From Thecaphora thlaspeos (lineage: Eukaryota; Basidiomycota; Ustilaginomycetes; Urocystidales; Glomosporiaceae), in NCBI GenBank assembly GCA_900291925.1, contig UWYS01000017.1:1-64000 (forward strand): a stretch of DNA of 64,000 nucleotides, in the 5' to 3' direction. The translations under genes were made by a program, and so were the position numbers. Under the pieces are notes generated by a model, which was not told where the DNA came from, did not search any database, and saw only the letters and a list, made by a program, of their open reading frames with translations. Every line of letters begins with the position of its first letter. Position 1 is the stretch's first letter. Below are positions 33,201 through 42,072 of this stretch, piece by piece.

Positions 33201-34378
33201 CTGCCTCCACTTCTTCCTCGTCCCGTCCCCGCATCTGCTGTTGCTGCTGTGCCGTCTGCCGAGGCCGCTTCACGCGTACCGCCATCGCCGTCGAGGCCTC
33301 CTCGACCTTGTGCGTTGGGGGGCCTTGGCCCCGCTGGCGACGGGCTCTGCTTCCTGTTCCACTCCGGCTTGCACCCCTTTGAGAAGAACTTTGAGCGGTG
33401 GAGCTGCCATGTGAGCGTCTTTACGAGGCTCTCTGCGTCCGGGTCGCGCACGTCCTGGTTGAGCTCCTCGATTTCGATCAGTGTCCTCTGGAGCAGCTCG
33501 AGGCGACGCTGTATCTGCTGCGACTTGCTGTAAGAGCATAGAGAGAAGAGGAAGGGCAAAGAGGTTGATGAGATGTGACAGTTTTGCAGCGGAGATCGTG
33601 GAGGAAAGCGTCGGCCAGAGCGACGCCTGGAGCTGCCCTGCGTCCGTGGCCTCGCCAAGCGAGCGCAACGTGCACCTACATCTTCCCTGGCTTCCTCCCG
33701 CGTTTGTGCGTGCGGAAGACACACTCCTTGCCGAGCTTGGAGCAGCGTACGCAGGATTCCCCATCGGTGGCGGGGACGCACTTGACCTGCGATGGAGGAA
33801 CGATCGATATGGTCAGAAAGAGCATGGCAGGCAGGCAGGCAGGCAGGAGGGCGAGTTAGATGAGTCTGGCGGCTAGACCGATGGCTGCGGCTTGGCAGCT
33901 GACATCGAGCTGCCTTGTTGGCACCACGCTTGGCCGACCGACTAACTTTTGCGTCTCTGCAAACGAGGCAGCTGATTTTCTTGTTTTGCGCCTCCGCTGC
34001 TGCTGCTGCTGCTGCGGTCCGTGGAGCGGTCGAGGGAGATGCGGTTGTGCCGTTGGTGCGCTTGCGATGGCGCGACTGCTGGTTGTTGGTCGGAGGCGTG
34101 CCATCTCCGTCTTCCTCTGCCTCTTCCTCCTCTTCGTCGTCGTCTTCTTCGCCCTGGTCTTCGTCCGTCGAGGCGGCGGGAGCGGAGGATGCGTCGCCGT
34201 CAATGGGGTCCGCGCCGCTTTGGCCGTGCTGTGGTAGCTTGAGGCGTGGCGGGCTAGTAGTTCTGGAGGAGGCTGGCCGAGTATGATGATCCTGCGAGGT
34301 GGCGGCGTGCGCATTCGAGGGTTCCTGGTGGTCGATGCGGAGACGCTTTCTGGAGGGAGCGGAGCTGGACGACGACAT
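30299..34378 (-). CDS. Zn2Cys6 fungal-specific transcription factor, with one suspected frame break
   Basis: Proposed exons on the minus strand: 34378-33947, 33786-33680, 33527-33188, 33119-30482 and 30370-30299. The binuclear zinc cluster is assembled across intron 1 with cysteines 137, 140, 147, 156, 159 and 166 (SCLVCRDAK joined to VKCVPATDGESC), followed by the basic HKRGRKPGK and a short coiled coil (QIQRRLELLQRTLIEIEEL). The middle homology (Fungal_trans) region is clear: FDPVDIGLLTADQAERLVES, GTYVHIFDPHLSTVAYVRKH, AIRIATELGCNL and NTERLWLNIWIFEK. A poly-Q run lies near the C-terminus. It should be a nuclear regulator; target genes are unknown. Between about 33320 and 33190 the best coding signal moves to another frame at a run of six Gs (33317-33322). 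One base too many in the assembly, or a real frameshift, would explain it. A possible 45-nt in-frame intron (31331-31375) is discussed under findings. Length is about 1,180-1,200 residues. Confidence 0.8.
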   Translation of the reverse strand: MSSSSSAPSRKRLRIDHQEPSNAHAATSQDHHTRPASSRTTSPPRLKLPQHGQSGADPIDGDASSAPAASTDEDQGEEDDDEEEEEAEEDGDGTPPTNNQQSRHRKRTNGTTASPSTAPRTAAAAAAAEAQNKKISCLVCRDAKVSRSAKRGANKAARCQLPSRSHRSSRQTHLTRPPACLPACHALSDHIDRSSIAGQVRPRHRWGILRTLLQARQGVCLPHAQTREEAREDVGARCARLARPRTQGSSRRRSGRRFPPRSPLQNCHISSTSLPFLFSLCSYSKSQQIQRRLELLQRTLIEIEELNQDVRDPDAESLVKTLTWQLHRSKFFSKGCKPEWNRKQSPSPAGPRPPNAQGRGGLDGDGGTREAASADGTAATADAGTGRGRSGGSRHAPVAPQRLRSGSFCCHRDHDHRSASPAGLSLLRPLLDASATRPKSDFNMLVDFEDRASVARVDDEIRTLSNPLKLLAQASSDDQRFRDGGSGGRSALEEAVSGGDRHRQGLRSAHGLPEAGNDRGAADVASGKDGKGRKGKGARQTATADDKFAVDGSDADGDKDRRAQDWASTYFSRGAFHPVYDNRPEFDPVDIGLLTADQAERLVESFYAEIGGTYVHIFDPHLSTVAYVRKHSAFLLTVLCATAAEFGSDGGAGGDGRALAAALRRHVDDMMPAIMCGDYKNVEMAQAFLVLAAYQPMSHSAMADQTWAYLGTAIRIATELGCNLCCYSFSTPAVHKQEHYQRQLRNTERLWLNIWIFEKTLASQTGQRFHLSEDGVITMCSSWHRQQYALPQDETLVAFVELRRIMAIHSDHFNTHILRSLTARLGPMRTDADSGGAGGLLDKDGKEKLGSASSGAAAGIDSGSGNGTGSSSQPATPALSHEETQHLVLQLEFFRNSVRMDMKRWEDRWLSGSVSQSSSTSENPTPLQIIGPLYLDYAALVTYSLPLPIRYTVDVSEQISLLYRHCYSSATGYMSVFAERSQRGYMSRIPNTSIVSAVYCAVGPSASSLLPLLLRQVIALTRLVLPSPSAARSQVFALDLCRRASHLPFVQPHQVADQARRIAKVLHEISEAPINRSPTLLERTAAKKYAEFLEGVLDRVDWIVVPSSVATAPDGGGGGGFGPRDDSTGLTHLPEPRSSTTTNATTATQAGASSDSGSAFEAFGGEVGQPSHLAAPFPNSHPGSVVAASVTASARTGRLGGQATTASQRYSSNMHFHPGLIGGTGGMAAGFAAHPQQQQQQQQQHEMFAPHQAQMQGLGNGNVEGIGMGTGAVPGGSGQNAGPGQGGQEGLDKHWAWMMVSASPSFVPLPLDCFFLKLLVDATDPLKHCFVDSERQSDLDFFALDGGDPIMDQMGRLFG

Positions 34379-35356
34379 GGCGGCAGTTGCGTGTGGGGAT
34401 AGCGGGCCAGTGTGGCAGAGTGGTGGGGGAAGCAGAGGAGGATGCGGGGTAGGGCCGATGCAAATGACGGGAATGAGTGGGGCTTGAGAGGGCGAGCGGC
34501 TGTTGGCAGGCGGCGGAGCTGAGGGTCTATGGATGTGGGGTCAGCAGCGGCGGTGGTTGTGGAGCCATGGTCGCAGGGAGGGGGGCCGCTGATAGATGGA
34601 GAAGGGAGAAAGGGGAGGCAATGGAAGCGCGGTGATCGTCGAGGGTGATGGCGAGGCTCAAAGAAGGTGATGTGGGTGGCGCGAGGCGCAAGGGCCGAGG
34701 GCCGAGGCGATGGTGTGAATTAAGGAAGCGGGGCGCATCTTGGCCGTCGGCGACATGCCGCCCCCGAATGGCGACGGCGAGACTCGAGGAGCGGCGTATC
34801 CGTCATCAGATCGAGCTAGGGTGAGGAGGCTAGGCTTCCTTAGCTGCAGCAGGCCTGTCAGGCAGATGGAAGAACACAGAAAGTTGGGCCGGCCTGGGCG
34901 CGCGCCAGCCGTACACTGTGCCTCCGAGCAGCGGCTGAGATGGGCGTGGGCAAAAGAAGCGCGGAGCAGCGGCGACGGGGGAAAGGAGGGCGACCCCAAA
35001 ACTGGGCACATGCGAGCGCCAGCACCACGCACCACACGCGCCTCGGACCAGCCGGCCACACCAGGGAGACACGGAAGAGGCCGTGACACACGAGGGTGGA
35101 GGCTCAGCAGCGCCGCGAGGAAAAGCTAGCCTTTATTCGCAGCGAAAAAGTCCCGAGTCGAGGCTACCAAGACGGAAAGCCGGAGCAAGCGTGGACCCTC
35201 GTCGTGCCCTTCTCACCACCGTCACCTTTCCCCCCCCCAATCCTTCTGCGCCTGCTCCCACACCATCTAGCCAGGCTCCACCACCTGCGCTCGCTCCTAC
35301 ATCATCTGGCGCCAGGCTTGACCACCGCATCGCACACCCTCGCCGCTGCGCCCGCC
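34379..35356. promoter_or_regulatory. Divergent promoter Zn2Cys6 regulator / PRP2
   Basis: 978 bp between divergent start codons. No coding sequence or recognisable element was found. The part next to PRP2 is C-rich (35220-35320). Confidence 0.45.
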
Positions 35357-38300
35357 ATGTCGTCCAGCAGCAGCAGCAGCACCATCGACCTTCGACGCTG
35401 GATCGGCGACAACAGCATAAAGTTCTTTGGCATATCCCACTCGTCCGTAACCGACTTCATCCAGGTATCCGCTTCATCCGCGAGCTCGCCCGCAGGTCTA
35501 GCTACAAGCCTCCAATCACTCGGCTTGCCTTCCTCTGACGATGCCCACCGTTTCGCAACAGAGCTCTACAACAAGGTGCCCAGGGCAAGCCAGAGCTCCA
35601 GGCGTCAGCCATCCTCATCCTCATCATCAGCAGCAGATACCGGCACACCCGCAGCCAGAGCCAGCAAAGAGTCAAAGAAGCGATACGGCCTTATCATCGA
35701 CGAAGAGGGAAACGATGAGCTCGCCATCAAGCCAGAGCGCAAAAAGAAGAAAAAGGACAGGCAGACCATCGCCACCACTGCAGAACACCGCGAACATCGC
35801 GAGCGCTCCAGGTCGGGCTCCGTACTGCCACGAGCGCGCGACGACGACATCGATGATGACCTCCCTGACGACGTCAAGCGCGAGCGCGAGCGGCTCCGTG
35901 ACCTCGCAGAGCGCGACGAGTTTGCCGAGCGCATGCGTAACAAGGAAAAGGAGTCCACAAAGCGCTACGTCGAGGACCGCTCCTCGTCCAAGCTTAATCC
36001 AGAGGCGGCTGCTCGCCGGCTGCTCGCCGACGACGCAGAGGCGCGCAGCAAGGCCATGCCCGGCATCCGCGACCGCGCGCGCCAGGAGTACCTCGCCAAG
36101 CGCTCCCAACAACAGATTGAGCTGCTCCGCCTCGAGATCCAGGACGAGGAGAGCTTCTTCCGCGGCATGAAGATGTCAAAGCGCGAGAAGCGCGACCTCG
36201 AGTACAAGCGCGAGGTCCTCCGCCTCGCAGAGGAGCGCGCCCGTATCGACGACGGCGACACCGGCTACGCCATGCCCGACGACTACATCACCGAGCAGGG
36301 CAAGATCGACATGCGCAAAAAGGAGCAGGCCCTCTACCAGCGCTACGATGACGCGCGTACCGAGCGACACGCCCAGCAGACGCATGTCACCGACCTCGAT
36401 CAGTTCGAGCGCGAGCAGATCGATCGCTCCCGCTTCATCCCCGAGTCCAAGTCCAAGGGCGCGGGTGCAGCCGACGAGGCGGCAGAGGAGGCTAACGCCG
36501 CCTACGACTACGTCTTCGATGAGAGTCAGACAATTCAGTTCGTCGCCGACGCCGAGATGAACGGGACCGCCTCGCGCGGCCTACTGAAGCCCGAGGACAA
36601 ACTGCTCCAGCAGCAGATCGAGGCGACGCGTAAGTCACTACCCGTCTACGCGCTGCGCGACGAGCTGCTCGATGCCATCGCCGAGCACCAGGTTCTCATC
36701 GTCGTCGGCGAGACGGGCTCGGGCAAGACAACCCAGCTGCCCCAGTTCCTCCACGAGGCCGGCTACACGCGCGATGGCAAAAAGGTCGGCTGCACCCAGC
36801 CGCGCCGCGTCGCTGCGATGAGCGTCGCGGCCCGCGTGGCCGAGGAGATGGGCGTCCGGCTGGGGCGCGAGTGCGGCTACAGCATCCGCTTCGAGGACTG
36901 CACGTCGGACGTCACGGTGCTCAAGTACATGACCGACGGGATGCTGCTGCGCGAGTTCCTCACCGAGCCGGACCTCGGCGCCTACTCGGCGCTCATCATC
37001 GACGAGGCGCACGAGCGCACGCTCAGCACCGACGTCCTGTTTGGGCTGGTCAAGGACATTGCGCGCTTCCGCCCCGACCTCAAGCTGCTCATCTCGTCGG
37101 CGACGCTCGATGCGGAAAAGTTCAGCGAGTACTTTGACGACGCGCCCATCTTCTACGTCCCCGGACGGCGCTACCCGGTCGAGACCCACTACACGTCGCA
37201 GCCCGAGGCCAACTACCTCCACGCCGCCATCACGACCGTCTTCCAGATCCACACAACGCAGCCCAAGGGCGACATCCTCGTCTTCCTCACGGGGCAGGAC
37301 GAAATCGACGCGGCCATGGAGAATCTCCAGGAGACGTGCCGCGTGCTCGGCAACAAGATCGCCGAGCTGATCGTCTGCCCGATCTATGCAAACCTGCCGT
37401 CCGAGATGCAGGCCAAGATTTTTGAGCCAACGCCCGCGGGCGCGCGCAAGGTGGTGCTCGCCACCAATATTGCCGAGACGAGCATCACGATTGACGGCGT
37501 CGTGTTCGTCATCGATCCGGGCTTTGTCAAGCAGAACTCGTATAACCCAAAGACGGGGATGACGGCGCTGACGGTGGTACCGTGCTCGCGCGCGAGCGCC
37601 AACCAGCGCGCGGGACGGGCGGGGCGGGTGGGGCCGGGCAAGTGCTTCCGCCTCTTCACCAAGTGGGCGTTCCAGAACGAGCTCGAGGAGAACACGACGC
37701 CCGAGATCCAGCGGACCAACCTTTCGAACGTCGTGCTGCTGCTCAAGAGCCTGGGGATCAACGACCTGCTCAACTTTGACTTTCTCGACCCACCGCCGAC
37801 GTATACGCTGATGCGCTCGCTCGAGCTGCTCTACGCGCTCGGGGCGCTCAATGACCGCGGCGAATTGACCAAGATGGGGCGTCGGATGGCCGAGTTTCCC
37901 GTCGACCCGCAGATTAGCAAGGCGATCCTCGCGTCCGAGGCGCACGGGTGTACGGACGAGGTGCTGAGCATCGTCTCCATCCTCTCGGAGGCGGGCAGCC
38001 TCTTTTTCCGGCCAAAGGACAAGAAGCTGCACGCCGACAACGCACGCGCCGCCTTCCTCCCTCCCGGGCCGCCCGGAGCGGAGGGCGTGGGCGGTGGGGA
38101 TCATTTCCATCTTCTCAACGTCTGGACGGCGTACGTGGAAAACGGCTACGCCAACAGCTGGTGTCTCGACAACTTCCTACAGCCTAAGGTATTGGCGCGC
38201 GTCCGGGATGTGCGCGACCAACTGGCTGCGCTGTGCGAACGCGTCGAACTCGTACCCTGTTCCGTCGGATCGACCATCGGCGGGGAAGGGATGGAGAAGA

Positions 38301-38527
38301 TCCAGCTCTCCATCCTCTCTGGCTACTTTATCAACACGGCTCGACTGGCAAAGGGGGGAGAGACGTACAAACCCATTAAGGGGACCGCGGCAGTCTACGT
38401 GCATCCCAGCAGCGCCATGTACAAGCAGATACCACAGGCCAAGATGGTGTGCTTCTTTGAGCTGGTAGAGACGAGCAAGTGTTTCATGAGGCAGGTCATG
38501 GGCGTCAAGAGCGCTTGGTTGCTGTGA
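35357..38527 (+). CDS. PRP2: DEAH-box spliceosomal RNA helicase Prp2/DHX16
   Basis: Single exon, 1,056 residues, matching DHX16/Cdc28 size. Prp2 remodels the activated spliceosome before the first step, with Spp2 as activator. The N-terminal part has KKRYGLIIDEEGNDELA, the charged ERERLRDLAERDEFAERM helix and SFFRGMKMSKREKRDLEYKR, which are specific to this family branch. Helicase motifs: I GETGSGKTTQ (about 451), Ia TQPRRVAAMSVAARVA, II DEAH (about 549), III SATLDA, V TNIAETSITIDG and VI QRAGRAGR (about 748). The HA2 and OB-fold C-terminal domains are complete and the protein ends at KSAWLL. The ATG at 35357 has a good context (CCGCCATGT); the open frame extends upstream without conserved sequence. 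Confidence 0.95.
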   Translation: MSSSSSSSTIDLRRWIGDNSIKFFGISHSSVTDFIQVSASSASSPAGLATSLQSLGLPSSDDAHRFATELYNKVPRASQSSRRQPSSSSSSAADTGTPAARASKESKKRYGLIIDEEGNDELAIKPERKKKKKDRQTIATTAEHREHRERSRSGSVLPRARDDDIDDDLPDDVKRERERLRDLAERDEFAERMRNKEKESTKRYVEDRSSSKLNPEAAARRLLADDAEARSKAMPGIRDRARQEYLAKRSQQQIELLRLEIQDEESFFRGMKMSKREKRDLEYKREVLRLAEERARIDDGDTGYAMPDDYITEQGKIDMRKKEQALYQRYDDARTERHAQQTHVTDLDQFEREQIDRSRFIPESKSKGAGAADEAAEEANAAYDYVFDESQTIQFVADAEMNGTASRGLLKPEDKLLQQQIEATRKSLPVYALRDELLDAIAEHQVLIVVGETGSGKTTQLPQFLHEAGYTRDGKKVGCTQPRRVAAMSVAARVAEEMGVRLGRECGYSIRFEDCTSDVTVLKYMTDGMLLREFLTEPDLGAYSALIIDEAHERTLSTDVLFGLVKDIARFRPDLKLLISSATLDAEKFSEYFDDAPIFYVPGRRYPVETHYTSQPEANYLHAAITTVFQIHTTQPKGDILVFLTGQDEIDAAMENLQETCRVLGNKIAELIVCPIYANLPSEMQAKIFEPTPAGARKVVLATNIAETSITIDGVVFVIDPGFVKQNSYNPKTGMTALTVVPCSRASANQRAGRAGRVGPGKCFRLFTKWAFQNELEENTTPEIQRTNLSNVVLLLKSLGINDLLNFDFLDPPPTYTLMRSLELLYALGALNDRGELTKMGRRMAEFPVDPQISKAILASEAHGCTDEVLSIVSILSEAGSLFFRPKDKKLHADNARAAFLPPGPPGAEGVGGGDHFHLLNVWTAYVENGYANSWCLDNFLQPKVLARVRDVRDQLAALCERVELVPCSVGSTIGGEGMEKIQLSILSGYFINTARLAKGGETYKPIKGTAAVYVHPSSAMYKQIPQAKMVCFFELVETSKCFMRQVMGVKSAWLL

Positions 38528-39370
38528 GTTTGCTGCATCCCAGCTTTCCCTTTCTCTCTCTCTCTTCCTTCCTTCCTTTTAGCTTGGTCGAGTTGAGTGT
38601 GAGAATACTTACTCAACTTCTTGTTCTTCTTCTCTTCTGATGATCGCGATGCGTTCCACCGACATCGTTCTGACGGGAAACAAACAGACAAGTGGCAAAA
38701 CATTACTTTACACCTGAAGACGTAGCGGACAAGCCTCGAGGACCCAAAGCCATCGACGCAGCTGGAGCGTCGACAGGAGAAACGAGAGCCTAAACCATTC
38801 CTGGAACGGGAGTGGTCTTTGTAGCGAGCATAACGACGATAGAGGGACAGAATCGACATCTTCGTTATTCATTCTTGAACGGCTGTACGTCTGACACTAT
38901 TTCGGTGACGCACTGAGCTATGCATCGTCGTCGATATCGTAGCGTCGTTCCCTCCATCCATCCGTCCGTTGTCCGCCCGCCTGCCCGCTCTGATCAATCC
39001 GCGAAATAATTCCTTCTCCTGGTAACCGGAACACCTCTACAGGCAGTTAAGTCGAGTTCATGTAAGAACGGATTAGACTGTAGTATCCTATCTAGTGTCT
39101 CTGCTGTTATCGTTTATTTTTATCGGTGCAAACCCAAAACATCAGCATGGTAATCCCTCAAAGAAAGAAAAGGGGAGCGAAGGACCTACAAGAGACAGAA
39201 GAACCCGCAAGTTTCAAAACGTGTAATCCACTAAGCCTACCGAGCTGTTCGAGAAGGGTATCTTTTACCTTGGTATGTGATAGATTGAGAACTTGTGTCG
39301 TTCTATTTGAGGGGTGGGTGGATAGAGAGAGGTAGTGTTCGTCTAGAGGTAGACGTGATAGGTCAAGTTC
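38528..39370. other. Convergent 3' intergenic region
   Basis: 843 bp between PRP2 (plus) and the LRR-like gene (minus). Somewhat AT-richer than the genes around it. No gene or RNA seen. Confidence 0.5.
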
Positions 39371-41671
39371 CTACCGCGGCAAAGATGGATGTTCACAAGG
39401 TAATGTATATATCAGCTGGAAAGAATCGCGGAACGATTCGCATCGAGGAGGGAGGATGGACTTACTCGACAGGTAGTTGTCAAAAAATCTATCAAAGTCG
39501 CCATGATCGTTCCCCCTCCCCCCTCCTCTTCTCCTCTCCTTACCCTTCCACTAGGAAAAGTAACAACACTTCCAGCTAACGAAACCTTTCCAAACAACCT
39601 TTCCACCTCCACCTTTCCACTCCGCCATTTCCTCAACGACTTCAAAGCAGAGAGGATGTGTATCATATTGTCGTCCGTATACGATAAACCTCTTTTGCCA
39701 CTCTGTTGAGCACCGGGATTGGGTCGTTGTAGGTCGCTTAGGTGAAGAGTATCTAGAGTCGAGGGAGAGACGTCGTTCGAAGGTGACGTACACAGCGAAT
39801 AGAGGAACTTTCCTAGACTTTCCGGTCGGATCGTTAAACCGGACAGGTTCAATTTGTCCAGCTGACTCCCTGCCGTTGTCGCGCTTGAATTGGTGTTGTT
39901 CTCGTTATGTGTAGGCTCCCATCCAGCGATTTCATCAAGCACACCCTCTCTCCCCTTCCGCTCCAACCGTTCCTCTGACGCCTCCCATACTTTTCTACCC
40001 CACTCACCATCTAAACCCAATCCGTACGTCAATACATCCAGGTCTCCACTCCCCTTGACTATGAGCGTGTAGGAAACGTCGAGACGTCTTAGAGTCCTGC
40101 CGCACAGTTTGAGCAGACAGCCCAACGCCAAATCGCCGATTGTTGTTCGGCGTAGTCGCAGGTTGGAGAGGCGCGAGAGGGGCACGAAGGGTGATGGCGA
40201 GGAGAGGGAGGCGAGTACGGCGCGGCTTACGGCGGGAGGGACGCTTTCGTCGGTCTGCACGGCGAGCGAGCGTGCCAGAAGCAGAAGCAAAGGCAAAGGA
40301 GAAAAGTTGAGCAAGACAGCCAGTGCGGTGCGCGAGGGAGAGGGAGGGGAAGAGGACAGGTGCGCCACTCACCAGACCGTCGACGTCGCCCAGCTTGAGC
40401 ACCTCTATCGCCCTTGCCTCTTGCATCACCATTTCGAGGCTCTGCGCGGTAATGTTGGTGCAGTCGAGGTTGAGGTACCTGATCGTCGAGCCCGATCCCC
40501 TGCAGAGCGCCTTGACAGTAGCGTCTCCGATCCTAACGCATCCCTTGAGTGAGACCAGTTCCAGCCTGAGCATTCCATCTCCACCGCCCTTTCCACCACC
40601 GGCGGATGGTCCGTCAGACGACCTATCCGCTCTGCCGAGGTGCGCGGTGAAGAGACGAACGAGGGCCGTATCCTGGAGCTTGGTCAGGCCGTGCAGCTGC
40701 AGCGAGGTGAGGGAGATGGCCATCTGTCCGAAGGCGGTATCGTCGTTGAGCTTCCTTGCCGCGTGGTCGGACAGAGCCGATGCGATGCCGGAAAGAAGCA
40801 TGGGTGCGGCGCCCTGTCGGCCGTCTTGAAAGAGCGGTAGAGAGGCGGGGAGGAGGACTCGATTCCTCGGTGCACGCATCGTCGTTGATGAGGAAGAAGA
40901 GGAGGTGGGCATAAAGTAGCTCGAGACGATGGCTCGGGTGAGGAAGGTGGGACAGTGGAGCCGCATGGCCTGGTATAGGGCGAAGGATGATTGGGGCGGT
41001 AGCATCTTGAGAAGCGCGGCATTGCGGTGGGTGAGCTGTTGGAGCTCTGCGGAGCTCAGCTGGGGCGGCGGAGGCGGCGGAGGATGGAGGGCATCGGCAG
41101 AGCTTTGGTTCTTGCGCAATGTGCTGGCAGATGACGTGGCGGCTGAATCTGCCCTGCTGCTACAAGTGGCATGTCGGCCGATCGCCGCTGATGACGAGGA
41201 GGGCCCTGCATCATCTGGCTGGATGTAGTCGCCCGACTCGTCGTCGCGTTCTAAGTCGGCACCGAACGCTCTACCCCTGGCGCCTCTCCTCTTTCTGCTG
41301 CTTTTGTGTGAGCTAGCTGCATCATGCTTCCTCTTTGCGGTCTCGGCGCCTCGGTGGTGATCCGCTGCGGCTTGGAAGGTTTGCTGTGAGGGGAGGATGG
41401 CTTGTGCAAAGCTCTGTGCGGCTACGGTTGCGCAAAGGCTGGCGAGGGTGGGAAGCTGGAAAGAGGTTGCACGCTGGAGGATTGCGAGGTGCTTGCGTTG
41501 TGTGAGGGTGAGTTGGCGGTATGAGATGTTGGAGTCGGCTGCGAGGGGCGAGGGAGCGTAGAGGTTCTGGAGGCGGAGTTCTTCTGCGTCGTTCTGCTGG
41601 ATGCGTTGGAGGCGCGGGGAGAGCTTGTCTGGCTTGGCCCTGGAGCGTCGAAAGGAGGCCGGGCGGGGCAT
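39371..41671 (-). CDS. Leucine-rich-repeat-like (RNI fold) protein of unknown function
   Basis: Three exons (41671-40373, 40254-39466, 39415-39371) give 710 residues, all junctions phase 0; the last exon encodes only 14 residues. The first 230 residues are basic and Ser-rich (KSSRKRRGARGRAF). Irregular leucine-rich repeats follow, such as LRLELVSLKGCVRIGDATVK, IRYLNLDCTNITAQSLEMVM, LSNLRLRRTTIGDLALGCLL, LRRLDVSYTLIV and LDKLNLSGLTIRPESLGKFL, in the cysteine-containing/RNI style of Rad7, Amn1 and F-box proteins. No F-box is visible. The basic N-terminus plus LRRs recall Rad7, but the match is too weak to name it. The short last exon is supported by TTTCCAG and an immediate in-frame stop. Confidence 0.7.
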
Positions 41672-42072
41672 TGAGGATGTGGTGTGCTGTATTGATGCGG
41701 GTGAAGAGAGGGAGGGGGGGGCAGCGGGGTGAGGGGCTGATGGTGGTGGTGGTGGTTAGGATGAGAGGCAGAGGCGGAGCGCGCACGAGCCTTGAAGCGT
41801 GGCCGGGAATACTCCACCTCCACATTGTCGCCTACCTCGGAGGCGCGGCGCGTCGTTGCGGGCCACCGTAGCGTCGCCACACGTAGCTCCTCACGCGCAC
41901 AGCTTGCTCGTTTCTCTACCATCTGAACATTTTGTTTGGCCTGTTCTCTTGCCGCCTCTTGTTTCCCGCAAATGTGTGTCCAGTTCTGGAGAGCTGGAAG
42001 TGTGCTGTACCATCTCTAATGCTTGCCGACAATTCTCCTGCCTTGTATGCCAACTTTGATGTCCCCAGCTCG
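41672..42072. other. Upstream region of the LRR-like gene, left border of the accessory island
   Basis: 401 bp with the promoter of the LRR-like gene. CpG dinucleotides are present up to 42071 and then vanish abruptly. No gene seen. Confidence 0.5.
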
